6,777 bases of DNA from an uncultured Bacteroidota bacterium. GTDB taxonomy: Bacteria; Bacteroidota; Bacteroidia; Chitinophagales; Chitinophagaceae. Both the position numbers and the translations under genes were made by a program. The notes below the pieces were generated by a model that was not told where the DNA came from, did no database searches, and was given only the letters and a program-made list of their open reading frames with translations. Below, in pieces: positions 1-5,917 of this stretch. Location of the stretch: the NCBI GenBank assembly GCA_903825065.1, contig CAIJZG010000138.1:1-6777 (forward strand). Reading direction: 5' to 3'. Every line of letters starts with the position of its first letter. Position 1 is the first letter of the stretch.

Positions 1-700
1 AGATATCTTTCATAGCACTGATCTTCTTATCGTAGATCAGGATATATGGATTCTGTAATTCAACTTCCATTTTTTCGCTATTAGTAACGAAATAAGGAGA
101 GATATATCCACGATCGAATTGCATTCCTTCTACTACATCAACAGTAGTATCAGTACCTTTTGCTTCTTCAACAGTAATAACACCTTCTTTACCAACTTTA
201 GCCATTGCCATAGCAATCAACTTGCCAATTTCGCTATCACTGTTTGCTGAGATAGTAGCTACTTGTTCAATTTTTTTAGTATCGGTTCCAACAGTTTGTG
301 ATTGAGCTCTTAAGCTTTCAATAACTTTAGCAACAGCTTTATCAATACCACGCTTTAAATCCATGGGGTTAGCACCTGCAGCAACGTTCTTTAAACCTTC
401 ACCAATAATAGCCTGCGCTAAAACAGTAGCAGTTGTAGTACCGTCGCCTGCAATATCAGCAGTTTTAGAAGCAACTTCTTTCACCATCTGAGCACCCATG
501 TTCTCAATTGCGTCTTCTAATTCAATTTCTTTTGCAACTGTAACACCATCTTTAGTTACTTGTGGTGCACCGAACTTTTTTTCAATAACTACGTTACGAC
601 CTTTTGGTCCAAGAGTTACTTTAACAGCGTTGGCCAATGTATCAACGCCTTTTTTCATTTTATTTCTTGCTTCGATATCGAAGAAAATCTGTTTAGCCAT
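1..700 (-). CDS. groL: GroEL (Cpn60) chaperonin, N-terminal 233 residues, cut by window edge
   Basis: This is the large chaperonin subunit, an ATP-driven double-ring folding machine in the cytosol that works with GroES. The ATG is at 700-698 and the reading frame runs off the left edge, so roughly the last 310 residues of a usual ~545 are missing. The visible part covers the N-terminal equatorial segment, the intermediate segment and the start of the apical domain. Family motifs are intact: the nucleotide-binding TLGPKGRNVV (about residues 29-38), the catalytic-region TKDG with D51, and the phosphate-binding AGDGTTTATV (84-93, D86). In the apical domain RGYISPYFVTN (197-207) carries the Tyr/Ser/Tyr/Phe positions that bind substrate and GroES. 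It follows groES by a 74-nt gap in the same orientation and presumably shares its transcript. No Shine-Dalgarno precedes the ATG; the leader is A/T-rich. Identification is secure. The C-terminal Gly-Met tail cannot be assessed. Confidence 0.98.
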   Translation of the reverse strand, partial: MAKQIFFDIEARNKMKKGVDTLANAVKVTLGPKGRNVVIEKKFGAPQVTKDGVTVAKEIELEDAIENMGAQMVKEVASKTADIAGDGTTTATVLAQAIIGEGLKNVAAGANPMDLKRGIDKAVAKVIESLRAQSQTVGTDTKKIEQVATISANSDSEIGKLIAMAMAKVGKEGVITVEEAKGTDTTVDVVEGMQFDRGYISPYFVTNSEKMEVELQNPYILIYDKKISAMKDI

Positions 701-774
701 AATATTTTAAATTTTTGGAATTTTTGAAATTGTACAACAATTAAGAAATGAAATATCCCTTTTTTTTGTACGCA

Positions 775-1056
775 TTAAACAATCGCCAGAATATCGCTTT
801 CTCTCATGATCAACAAATCCTGTCCTTCAATGGTGATTTCTGTTCCAGCATATTTGCCATACAAAACGTTGTCACCAACTTTAACGGTCATTGGTTCATC
901 TTTTTTACCTGTACCTGCTGCAACAATAATTCCACGCTGAGGTTTTTCCTTAGCAGTGTCAGGAATAATAATTCCCCCTGCAGTTTTTTCTTCTGCAGCT
1001 GCAGGCTTAACGATTACTCTGTCGTGAAGCGGAGTAACTTGCAATTTTTTAGCCAT
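775..1056 (-). CDS. groS: GroES (Cpn10) co-chaperonin
   Basis: This is the small heptameric lid of the GroEL folding chamber, in the cytosol. At 93 residues it has the normal length for the family. The N-terminus (MAKKLQVTPLHDRVIVKP) is the conserved first beta strand with the LxDRVxVK signature. Next comes the mobile loop that docks onto GroEL, EEKTAGGIIIPDTAKEKPQ (about 22-40), with its hydrophobic GGIIIP tripeptide region. The strand GDNVLYGKYAGTEI and the closing DLLIMRESDILAIV complete the fold. It is the first gene of the groES-groEL operon, 74 nt ahead of groEL. Upstream lies a 321-bp region in which I see no CIRCE operator (TTAGCACTC-N9-GAGTGCTAA), so HrcA-type control is not supported by the sequence. 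The ATG at 1056-1054 lacks a Shine-Dalgarno sequence. Complete and ordinary. Confidence 0.98.
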   Translation of the reverse strand: MAKKLQVTPLHDRVIVKPAAAEEKTAGGIIIPDTAKEKPQRGIIVAAGTGKKDEPMTVKVGDNVLYGKYAGTEITIEGQDLLIMRESDILAIV

Positions 1057-1163
1057 GTGTTTATAGGTTTTTTAATTGATTGAGTAAAATGTACTGACAT
1101 TCATCGATAATTATGCCATAAAGAAGATTCAGGTCAAATTTTCAGATACCTAACATCATACGG

Positions 1164-1199
1164 CAAAGCTTATACATAGACTGTCAGAAACGGCGCAAA
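1164..1199 (-). promoter_or_regulatory. Candidate groES-groEL promoter (weak)
   Basis: Read on the minus strand, a TTTG (1199-1196) is followed by TATAAGCTTTG (1174-1164). This resembles the Bacteroidota primary-sigma pattern TTTG...TAnnTTTG, but the -7 element has three rather than two bases between TA and TTTG (TA-AGC-TTTG) and the spacer is off the ideal 19. The implied start near 1157 would give a leader of about 100 nt before groES. The motif CTGACAG lies in the spacer. This is inference from consensus only; a different heat-shock start may be used. Confidence 0.3.
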
Positions 1200-1321
1200 G
1201 ATGAGTAAGTTTTTGCAACTGGCTGTGTCAATTTTTCATAAATACAGAACTAGCTGAATCTTTCTAAAGTCCAATTGGTTCTAAAATTGAGCAATTCAGT
1301 TTAAGAAACAACCATTTTCAT

Positions 1322-1352
1322 TTTGAAACGACACTCGAAACCAATACCTTTG
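1322..1352 (+). promoter_or_regulatory. nusB operon promoter, Bacteroidota -33/-7 type
   Basis: TTTG at 1322-1325, a 19-bp spacer, then TACCTTTG at 1345-1352. This is an exact match to the Bacteroidota consensus TTTG-N19-TAnnTTTG. The expected transcription start lies around 1358-1361, giving a leader of about 17-20 nt before the nusB ATG at 1378. No other promoter of this quality is visible inside the following six-gene run, so it probably drives nusB and the genes behind it. Confidence 0.75.
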
Positions 1353-1377
1353 CCGCTCCCAAAATCAGTTCTTATCA

Positions 1378-2307
1378 ATGATCAGTAGAAGAAATATTCG
1401 TGTCAAGGTAATGCAGTTACTCTACATGATAGAGTCGGGCCATAGCCCGATTCCGTTTAAAAACCCTGTCAGCCAGTTACAGAAGAACCTAGACCAGACT
1501 AGCGACTTGTTTGTTTATCTGATATATTTCATTACTGAAGTGGCTAGATATGCAGAAACCAGTTCTGCAAATAGGGCAGCTAAAAATCTTCCCTCTCAAG
1601 AAGATCTCAATGTAAATATTAAGATTGCCGGGAATGAAATTTTATGGCAAATATTGGAATCAGCTACTTATAAAAAAGCGATTGAGGAGTATAAACCATC
1701 TTTAAGAATCGATAAAGATCTTTTGAAAAAAGTTTATCAAGATTTAGCGAAAGACGAAAAATACCTGGAATACATACTTGAGCAAAGCAGAGATAAGGGT
1801 AAGGAAAAAGAAATCATGAAACTGATTTTTACTTCTTATATGCTTCCCAATGAAGACTTTATTACTCATTTAGAAGAGCTTTTCACTAATTGGGATGATG
1901 ATGCTGAAATGATGGATCAGTTGGTGCTGAATTATCTTCATAAGCCTGCTAGTTATGATTTACAGCAGATGATTGGCTCTGAAAAATGGGATTTTGCCAA
2001 AACTCTTTTGAGTACAACAATAGATAAAAAGGAATTCACTGCAGAACTAATTAAACCCAAGTTGAAAAATTGGGATGCAGAGAGAATTGCTTTGTTGGAT
2101 ATGATACTAATGCGTATGGGTGTTTGCGAATTATTATATTTCGAAACCATCCCTACAAAAGTTACCATCAATGAGTATATTGATCTCGCAAAAGAATATA
2201 GCACTCCTCAGAGCGGACAATTTGTAAACGGTATTCTCGATAATATTCATAAAGAGTTTATGGATAAAGGAGAGATTCATAAAATTAATTTTAAACATAA
2301 ATCCTAA
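1378..2307 (+). CDS. nusB: Transcription antitermination factor NusB, long Bacteroidota form
   Basis: NusB binds boxA RNA with NusE (ribosomal protein S10) and supports processive transcription of rRNA operons. The family is recognised from both ends. The N-terminal helix SRRNIRVKVMQLLY (3-16) matches the usual Arg-rich first helix. The C-terminal part, from about 204 to 297, carries the RIALLDMILMRMGVCELL helix, the KVTINEYIDLAKEYSTPQSGQFVNGILD signature (261-288) and a short basic tail. The protein is 309 residues, about twice the ~140 of E. coli NusB. The extra ~170 residues lie between the first helix and the conserved C-terminal part and are helical and charged, with no domain I can name; long NusB proteins are, as I recall, usual in this phylum. 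Within the insert, 146-187 resembles 206-247, both with NWD exactly 60 residues apart. The start at 1378 follows an excellent promoter by ~25 nt. The next ORF begins 4 nt after the stop. Confidence 0.93.
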   Translation: MISRRNIRVKVMQLLYMIESGHSPIPFKNPVSQLQKNLDQTSDLFVYLIYFITEVARYAETSSANRAAKNLPSQEDLNVNIKIAGNEILWQILESATYKKAIEEYKPSLRIDKDLLKKVYQDLAKDEKYLEYILEQSRDKGKEKEIMKLIFTSYMLPNEDFITHLEELFTNWDDDAEMMDQLVLNYLHKPASYDLQQMIGSEKWDFAKTLLSTTIDKKEFTAELIKPKLKNWDAERIALLDMILMRMGVCELLYFETIPTKVTINEYIDLAKEYSTPQSGQFVNGILDNIHKEFMDKGEIHKINFKHKS

Positions 2308-2311
2308 TCAA

Positions 2312-2776
2312 ATGAAGACTTTCCTTGGGATAATTTTAATTAGTTGCTTTCTGTTGATTTTCTCTTGCAAAAATCCTAGCCCTGTAGTTCGTTTAAATCC
2401 TTTTACAACAGCCGATTCCAGCAATTTTACTGAAATCCAATGGTTAGATACTATTGTTAATTTCGGATCAATTCCAATGGGAGAAACTAAAGTAGTTACT
2501 TTCAGAATGCGTAATACTGGGAATAAGCCACTAACGATTTCTAATGTACAAGCTGGCTGCGGATGTACTGTTCCGGATTTTACAAAAGGTGCTATAGCAC
2601 CAGGTGGCGAGGGCTTTGTATCAGGTTCATTTGATAGTAAAAAGGCGCATCCGGGGGAAGTACGAAAAAGCATTTTTGTTACAACCAACACTAAAAACGG
2701 GATCAATAAAACCCTGATTTTTACAGGCATCATTGAATCGGCAAATTCTAATGCTAATACTTCAAAGAAACTTTAG
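2312..2776 (+). CDS. DUF1573 domain lipoprotein
   Basis: This is a 154-residue predicted lipoprotein of unknown biochemical role. It begins with a type II signal peptide: K2, a hydrophobic stretch 4-17, then IFSC with the likely lipidated Cys19 (Phe at -2 is not canonical but is seen in Bacteroidota). An alternative earlier LISC at 9-12 leaves too short a hydrophobic core. The mature part holds one DUF1573 immunoglobulin-like beta domain at about 45-141. Its landmarks are VNFGSIPMGET (49-59), FRMRNTGNKPLTISNV (64-79), AGCGCTVPDF (81-90), the IAPGGEG turn (95-101) and SIFVTTN (120-126). No acidic surface-export signal follows the Cys, so a periplasm-facing location is the better guess. The start lies 4 nt after nusB, which indicates co-transcription and probable translational coupling. 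Proteins of this family often follow nusB or precede yajC in Bacteroidota (recalled, not checked). Confidence 0.88.
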   Translation: MKTFLGIILISCFLLIFSCKNPSPVVRLNPFTTADSSNFTEIQWLDTIVNFGSIPMGETKVVTFRMRNTGNKPLTISNVQAGCGCTVPDFTKGAIAPGGEGFVSGSFDSKKAHPGEVRKSIFVTTNTKNGINKTLIFTGIIESANSNANTSKKL

Positions 2777-2828
2777 TGGATTTTTTGTTTATTTGCAAAC
2801 TTCTTTATAAAAATAAAAATCAAAAAAA

Positions 2829-3164
2829 ATGTATTTGAATTCAGTTTTATTAGCAGGTAATCCTCAAGGTGGTGGTGGAATGGTTCAGTTAGTAATGATG
2901 GGTGCCATCATTCTGGTTTTCTGGCTATTTATGATTCGTCCCCAGGCTAAAAAAGCAAAAGAACAAAAGAAATTTGTTGATGATATGCAAAAAGGTGATA
3001 AAGTGGTAACCATTGCTGGTATACACGGTACTATTAATAAAATTAATGAAGATGGCACTTTGCAATTAGAGGTTAGCCCTGGTAGCTATTTGAAGATTGA
3101 AAAATCTACTATTAGCATGGAATGGACTGCCGCAATCAACAAACCTGCTGCTGACAAGAAATAA
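2829..3164 (+). CDS. yajC: YajC, Sec translocon accessory subunit
   Basis: YajC is a small inner-membrane protein that associates with SecDF and the SecYEG preprotein channel. The 111-residue length is normal. A short Gly-rich N-terminus (GNPQGGGG, 10-17) precedes one transmembrane helix at about 18-36. The family hallmark FMIRPQAKKAKEQKKF (34-49) follows, with its RPQ and Lys-rich cytosolic segment. The soluble beta domain comes next: MQKGDKVVTIAGIHGTI (54-70) and LQLEVSPGSYLKIEKSTI (79-96). The C-terminal tail is short and Ala/Lys-rich. The start codon follows eight consecutive A residues (2822-2829, the last being the A of the ATG), an A-rich leader typical of Bacteroidota in place of a Shine-Dalgarno. 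A 52-nt gap separates it from the DUF1573 gene, with no good promoter inside. It is followed within 20 nt by a strong intrinsic terminator. Confidence 0.96.
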   Translation: MYLNSVLLAGNPQGGGGMVQLVMMGAIILVFWLFMIRPQAKKAKEQKKFVDDMQKGDKVVTIAGIHGTINKINEDGTLQLEVSPGSYLKIEKSTISMEWTAAINKPAADKK

Positions 3165-3184
3165 TTCTTTAATACAATTCTTAT

Positions 3185-3219
3185 ATCCGAAATTCGAGTA
3201 ATTGAATTTCGGATTTTTT
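3185..3219 (+). terminator. Intrinsic terminator after yajC, ending at the coaE start codon
   Basis: A perfect 11-bp inverted repeat (ATCCGAAATTC at 3185-3195, GAATTTCGGAT at 3204-3214) can extend inward by G-U and A-U pairs. This leaves a GUAA tetraloop at 3198-3201, the GNRA type. Six T residues (3214-3219) follow, and the A at 3220 is the first base of the coaE ATG. The structure has the full form of a Rho-independent terminator, though the stem is AT-rich in its upper half. It would end or attenuate transcripts of nusB-DUF1573-yajC. The downstream genes are then reached by read-through or by an undetected promoter. Confidence 0.8.
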
Positions 3220-3816
3220 ATGCTTAAAATCGGATTAACAGGTGGAATTGGAAGTGGCAAAACCACTGTAGCCAATATCTTTAAGGTATTAGGTATACCA
3301 GTATTTGATGCCGATACTGTTGCGAAGAATTTGATGGAAAATAACTTAGTTCTCAAAGAACAACTAATTAAACATTTTGGACCATTGGTGTTTGAAGGCG
3401 AAAAATTAAATAGAAAATGGCTGGCAAATATTGTTTTTAGAGACCCTTATGAATTAACTGTCCTCAATGCAATAGTTCATCCTATTACTTTACAAGCTGC
3501 TGCAGATTGGGTTTCAGAACAGAATGCACCTTATATAATAAAAGAAGCTGCACTGATGTTTGAAGCAGGTGCTGGATCGGGATTAGATTATATTATTGGA
3601 GTTTTTGCTCCGCAACATATCCGTATTCAACGCGTCATGCTAAGGGATGGATTAAATAGAAACGAAGTTTTAGAAAGAATTGACAAGCAAGTATCAGATT
3701 CCATAAAAATGAAACTTTGTGATTTTGTAATTGTAAATGATGAGCAACAAATGTTAACGGAACAAGTACTTGCACTACACAATAAATTTATGGCATATGA
3801 TAGCAGCAACTCCTAA
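3220..3816 (+). CDS. coaE: Dephospho-CoA kinase CoaE
   Basis: CoaE phosphorylates the 3'-hydroxyl of dephospho-CoA with ATP, the last step of coenzyme A synthesis, in the cytosol. The 198-residue length is typical. The P-loop GLTGGIGSGKTT (5-16) opens the protein directly after MLKI, as usual. It is followed by VFDADTVA (28-35), whose DAD contacts substrate and metal, by the LNAIVHP segment around 88-94, and by the lid region LRDGLNRNEVLERIDKQ. I chose ATG 3220. An in-frame TTG at 3202 would add six residues (MNFGFF) encoded wholly by the terminator hairpin, which family alignments would not expect. Placement is odd because the ATG directly abuts the U-tract of the terminator and no promoter matching TAnnTTTG is visible before it. 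The 3' end overlaps the next gene by 20 bp. Confidence 0.95.
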   Translation: MLKIGLTGGIGSGKTTVANIFKVLGIPVFDADTVAKNLMENNLVLKEQLIKHFGPLVFEGEKLNRKWLANIVFRDPYELTVLNAIVHPITLQAAADWVSEQNAPYIIKEAALMFEAGAGSGLDYIIGVFAPQHIRIQRVMLRDGLNRNEVLERIDKQVSDSIKMKLCDFVIVNDEQQMLTEQVLALHNKFMAYDSSNS

Positions 3817-4123
3817 GCCACCTTATTATGCAGTTATCTTTAGTTCCATTGCTGCAGAAAATAAAGATGGATATGGTTTTATGGCAGAAAAGATGGAAGA
3901 GCTTGTAAAACATCAAGCAGGTTATTTAGGTCATGAATCTGCCAGAAATGAAATTGGTATTACCGTTTCTTATTGGGATAGTTTGGAATCAATTAAAAAA
4001 TGGAAATTAATATCAGAACATTTAGTAGCACAACAAATGGGAAGGGATAAATGGTATGCTGCTTATAAAGTAAGGATATGTTTAGTAGAAAGAGATTATG
4101 GTTTTGATAGTAGTTTGTTTTAA
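3797..4123 (+). CDS. Antibiotic biosynthesis monooxygenase (ABM) domain protein
   Basis: This is a small (108 residues) dimeric alpha/beta-barrel type protein of the ABM superfamily, which includes cofactor-free monooxygenases, heme-degrading enzymes and many members of unknown role. The visible pattern is PPYYAVIFSSI (8-18) as first strand, a helix EKMEELVKHQAGYLGHESA with the common PGFLG-like turn written AGYLG, then ITVSYWDSLESIKKWK, a frequent ABM signature, and a C-terminal strand YKVRICLVERDYGF. It resembles the subgroup of B. subtilis YqjZ; substrate is unknown. I chose ATG 3797 because it gives the usual short N-terminus before the PPYYAVIF strand. An in-frame TTG at 3770 would add nine residues deeper inside coaE. 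The start lies 20 bp inside the end of coaE, which suggests translational coupling, although no shared function with CoA synthesis is evident. Confidence 0.85.
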   Translation: MIAATPKPPYYAVIFSSIAAENKDGYGFMAEKMEELVKHQAGYLGHESARNEIGITVSYWDSLESIKKWKLISEHLVAQQMGRDKWYAAYKVRICLVERDYGFDSSLF

Positions 4124-4147
4124 TACTTCATTTCAAATTTAAAATTC

Positions 4148-4516
4148 ATGTCATTAAAATCAATTCTTATTTCTATTGGTGCAATGTTAATACTGATCGG
4201 GTTATTCTATGTTTTTGTATTTATTTATGTGGTACCCAATGCTGCCAAATTTTCCATCCCCTATGCCTGGCGAAATATTCCAATGATGCAAGATTCAAGT
4301 GTGGTAAATAGCTATCTGGGAGAAACAAAAATGGATACCACAAATAAACAATCAGAAGAATTTTGGTTGAAAGGAATTAAAAATCAGCAATACAAATTAA
4401 CGATACATTTTAGTGAATTATCTAAACTAGTTGTCGCGTATAAAATCGAGTATCATTTTGAAAAATGGAATTTTAAAAAGGACTACCTCTTAGAGGAAAA
4501 GGAAATTCTTAAATAA
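4148..4516 (+). CDS. Hypothetical single-pass membrane protein
   Basis: I do not recognise this 122-residue protein. It has a long hydrophobic segment at about 5-30 (ILISIGAMLILIGLFYVFVF and following), most likely an uncleaved membrane anchor; no lipobox Cys is present. The rest is a small soluble domain with a region around SSVVNSYLGETKMDTTNKQ and two strand-like segments, YKLTIHFSE and LVVAYKIEYHFEKWNF, ending in a charged tail. The pattern 'V..YLGE...W..GI....Y.L.I.F...LVV.Y.I.Y' loosely recalls small BamE/SmpA-like beta folds, but that is a guess without alignment. It starts 24 nt after the ABM gene, in an AT-rich leader without Shine-Dalgarno, and is the last gene before a bidirectional terminator. 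Codon and base use look like those of its neighbours. Its reality as a gene is well supported by position and protein-like composition; the function is open. Confidence 0.75.
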   Translation: MSLKSILISIGAMLILIGLFYVFVFIYVVPNAAKFSIPYAWRNIPMMQDSSVVNSYLGETKMDTTNKQSEEFWLKGIKNQQYKLTIHFSELSKLVVAYKIEYHFEKWNFKKDYLLEEKEILK

Positions 4517-4517
4517 T

Positions 4518-4553
4518 AAAAAAAAGCTTCTGATTTATTTCAGAAGCTTTTTT
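4518..4553. terminator. Bidirectional intrinsic terminator between convergent genes
   Basis: An 8-bp GC-containing stem, GCTTCTGA (4526-4533) with TCAGAAGC (4540-4547), encloses a 6-nt loop (4534-4539). It is flanked by eight A residues (4518-4525) on one side and six T residues (4548-4553) on the other; the A and T tracts can also pair. It therefore reads as a hairpin plus U-tract from both strands. It ends the plus-strand operon (stop codon 4514-4516) and the minus-strand aminotransferase gene, whose stop is at 4580-4582. Confidence 0.9.
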
Positions 4554-4579
4554 AAATCTATTTTTCACTCTTCACTAAT

Positions 4580-5770
4580 TTAGCTCAATTTAGCCAATGC
4601 ATCTTTAATTCTTACCCATGCTCTTTCAATATTTGTCATGCTATTAGCAAATGAAAATCGAACACAATGGGGTTCTCCAAATGCATCTCCCATTACTGAA
4701 GAAACGTGGGCTGTATTTAATAGATACATACTGAAGTCAGCTGCATTTTTTATAGTTTCAGATCCATTTGATTTGCCATAATAATAACTTACATCTGGGA
4801 AAACATAAAAAGCTCCCTGTGGTTCAAAACATTTAAAACCTGGTATTGATTTTACTAGTTCAAGCGTTTTTGTTCTTCTTCTTGTAAACTCATCAGTCAT
4901 TTCTACAGACGGTCTTAAATCACCTAAAAGTGCAGCTACGCCTGCCTTTTGTGCAATAGAACATGTGCCACTTGTAAACTGGCCTTGTAATTTTTCACAA
5001 GCTTTTGCAATGGTTGTGTTTGCTGCGATATAACCTAAACGCCAGCCAGTCATCGCAAAACCTTTACTTAATCCATTGATTAAAACAACACGATCTTTTA
5101 AGTCATCAAATTGCGCAATGCTTTCATGCTTACCTTCAAAATTAATATACTCATATATTTCATCCGAAAGGATAATCAAATTAGGATGCTTACGAAATAC
5201 TTCTGCTAAACCTTCTAATTCAGCTTTTGTATAAACTGCTCCAGAAGGATTACATGGAGAAGAGAACATGAATACTTTTGACTTTGGTGTAATAGCAGCT
5301 TCTAATTCTGCAGGTGTACATTTAAATTGATTCTCAACTGTTGTTCTAATTTCAACAACTTTTCCTCTGGCGATCTTCACTAATTCAGAATAAGTTACCC
5401 AATAAGGTGTTGGAATAATTACTTCCTCTCCTTCATCAACCAACGCTAAAATAGTATTCGCCAAACTTTGCTTGGCCCCTGTAGAAGTAACAATATTTTC
5501 TGGTTTATAATCAAGATTATTATCCCTTTTTAATTTAGTACATACTGCTTCTCTTAAATCAAGAAAACCCGAAACTGGTGTATAATGACTCCAGTTATCA
5601 TTGATTGCTTTGATAGCAGCATCTTTAATATGTTGAGGAGTATCAAAATCTGGTTCTCCTAAACTTAAGTCAATCACATCAATTCCTTGAGCTCTTAATT
5701 CGCGACCTAATTTGGCCATTTTTAATGTTTCTGGTTCTGCAAACCTGTCTAATAGAGAAGAAAGTTCCAT
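4580..5770 (-). CDS. aspC: PLP-dependent aspartate-type aminotransferase, class I (Ib subgroup)
   Basis: This is a cytosolic fold-type I aminotransferase, most likely interconverting aspartate and 2-oxoglutarate with oxaloacetate and glutamate. At 396 residues it has the length of the B. subtilis AspB / Thermus AspC subgroup. Visible landmarks are LSLGEPDFDTP (35-45) in the N-terminal arm, TSTGAKQSLAN (95-105) binding the PLP phosphate, PYW (122-124) stacking on the cofactor, SPCNPSG with Asn174, SDEIYE with Asp203 and Tyr206, LSKGFAMTGWRLGY with the Schiff-base Lys236 and Arg244, and VRFSFA with Arg371 for the substrate carboxylate. I chose ATG 5770-5768 (MELSSLL...). An in-frame TTG at 5809 would add 13 residues unlike the family and overlaps a promoter-like -7 element. 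The gene stands alone, convergent with the nusB operon and divergent from sdaA. Substrate preference among Asp, prephenate or others cannot be fixed from sequence. Confidence 0.92.
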   Translation of the reverse strand: MELSSLLDRFAEPETLKMAKLGRELRAQGIDVIDLSLGEPDFDTPQHIKDAAIKAINDNWSHYTPVSGFLDLREAVCTKLKRDNNLDYKPENIVTSTGAKQSLANTILALVDEGEEVIIPTPYWVTYSELVKIARGKVVEIRTTVENQFKCTPAELEAAITPKSKVFMFSSPCNPSGAVYTKAELEGLAEVFRKHPNLIILSDEIYEYINFEGKHESIAQFDDLKDRVVLINGLSKGFAMTGWRLGYIAANTTIAKACEKLQGQFTSGTCSIAQKAGVAALLGDLRPSVEMTDEFTRRRTKTLELVKSIPGFKCFEPQGAFYVFPDVSYYYGKSNGSETIKNAADFSMYLLNTAHVSSVMGDAFGEPHCVRFSFANSMTNIERAWVRIKDALAKLS

Positions 5771-5806
5771 AATTTGTATTTGATAAGTGCTAATTAATTT
5801 AGATGG

Positions 5807-5840
5807 CAAAGTTCGGAAAAACTATTCAAAGATCTCTCAA
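5807..5840 (-). promoter_or_regulatory. Possible aminotransferase promoter (weak)
   Basis: On the minus strand, TTG (5840-5838), a 23-bp spacer and GAACTTTG (5814-5807) approximate the Bacteroidota pattern TTG-N17-23-TAnnTTTG, with one mismatch in the -7 box (GA for TA). The implied start near 5800 would leave a leader of about 30 nt before the ATG at 5770, and would exclude translation from the upstream TTG at 5809. Consensus match only. Confidence 0.27.
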
Positions 5841-5917
5841 TCTTAACCTTAATTCCTCTAATTTTCTCCCCATTTTATTGAATAATTTTTAATAATGGCT
5901 TTAGGAGCATCTTCACT

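Larger units (their letters stand above)
1057..1377. other. Divergent intergenic region between groES and nusB
   Basis: This 321-bp stretch separates the minus-strand chaperonin operon from the plus-strand nusB operon. I see no convincing ORF, RNA gene or CIRCE element in it. It holds a weak minus-strand promoter candidate near 1164-1199 and a strong plus-strand promoter at 1322-1352. Minor symmetric elements are present: the palindrome CCAATTGG at 1271-1278, AATTG-AG-CAATT at 1285-1296, and inverted copies of CTGACA at 1094-1099 and TGTCAG at 1182-1187. All are short enough to be chance in AT-rich DNA. The part between 1200 and 1320 has no assigned role. Confidence 0.7.

Noticed and set aside
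728..742. Six-bp AT-only hairpin between groES and groEL (AATTGT-ACA-ACAATT)
   Set aside because: It is too weak and has no T-tract in the direction of groEL transcription; likely chance in AT-rich DNA.
748..1083. Plus-strand open frame of 111 codons across groES
   Set aside because: It lies antisense to a textbook GroES and its translation is Phe/Asn/Ser-rich with no family resemblance; a shadow of the real gene.
1057..1377. CIRCE operator searched for upstream of groES
   Set aside because: No TTAGCACTC or GAGTGCTAA half-site is present on either strand.
1953..2204. Minus-strand frame of 83 codons inside nusB
   Set aside because: It is antisense to the most conserved part of NusB; a shadow.
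2308..2733. Minus-strand open frame of 141 codons across the DUF1573 gene
   Set aside because: It is antisense to a lipoprotein with clear DUF1573 motifs and has no start context or recognisable domain.
2777..2828. Separate promoter for yajC
   Set aside because: TTTG sequences occur, but no TAnnTTTG lies at a suitable distance; yajC is more simply part of the nusB transcript.
3202..3219. TTG at 3202 as an alternative coaE start
   Set aside because: The added residues are encoded by the terminator hairpin and U-tract, and the ATG at 3220 gives the normal MLKIGLTGGIGSGK N-terminus.
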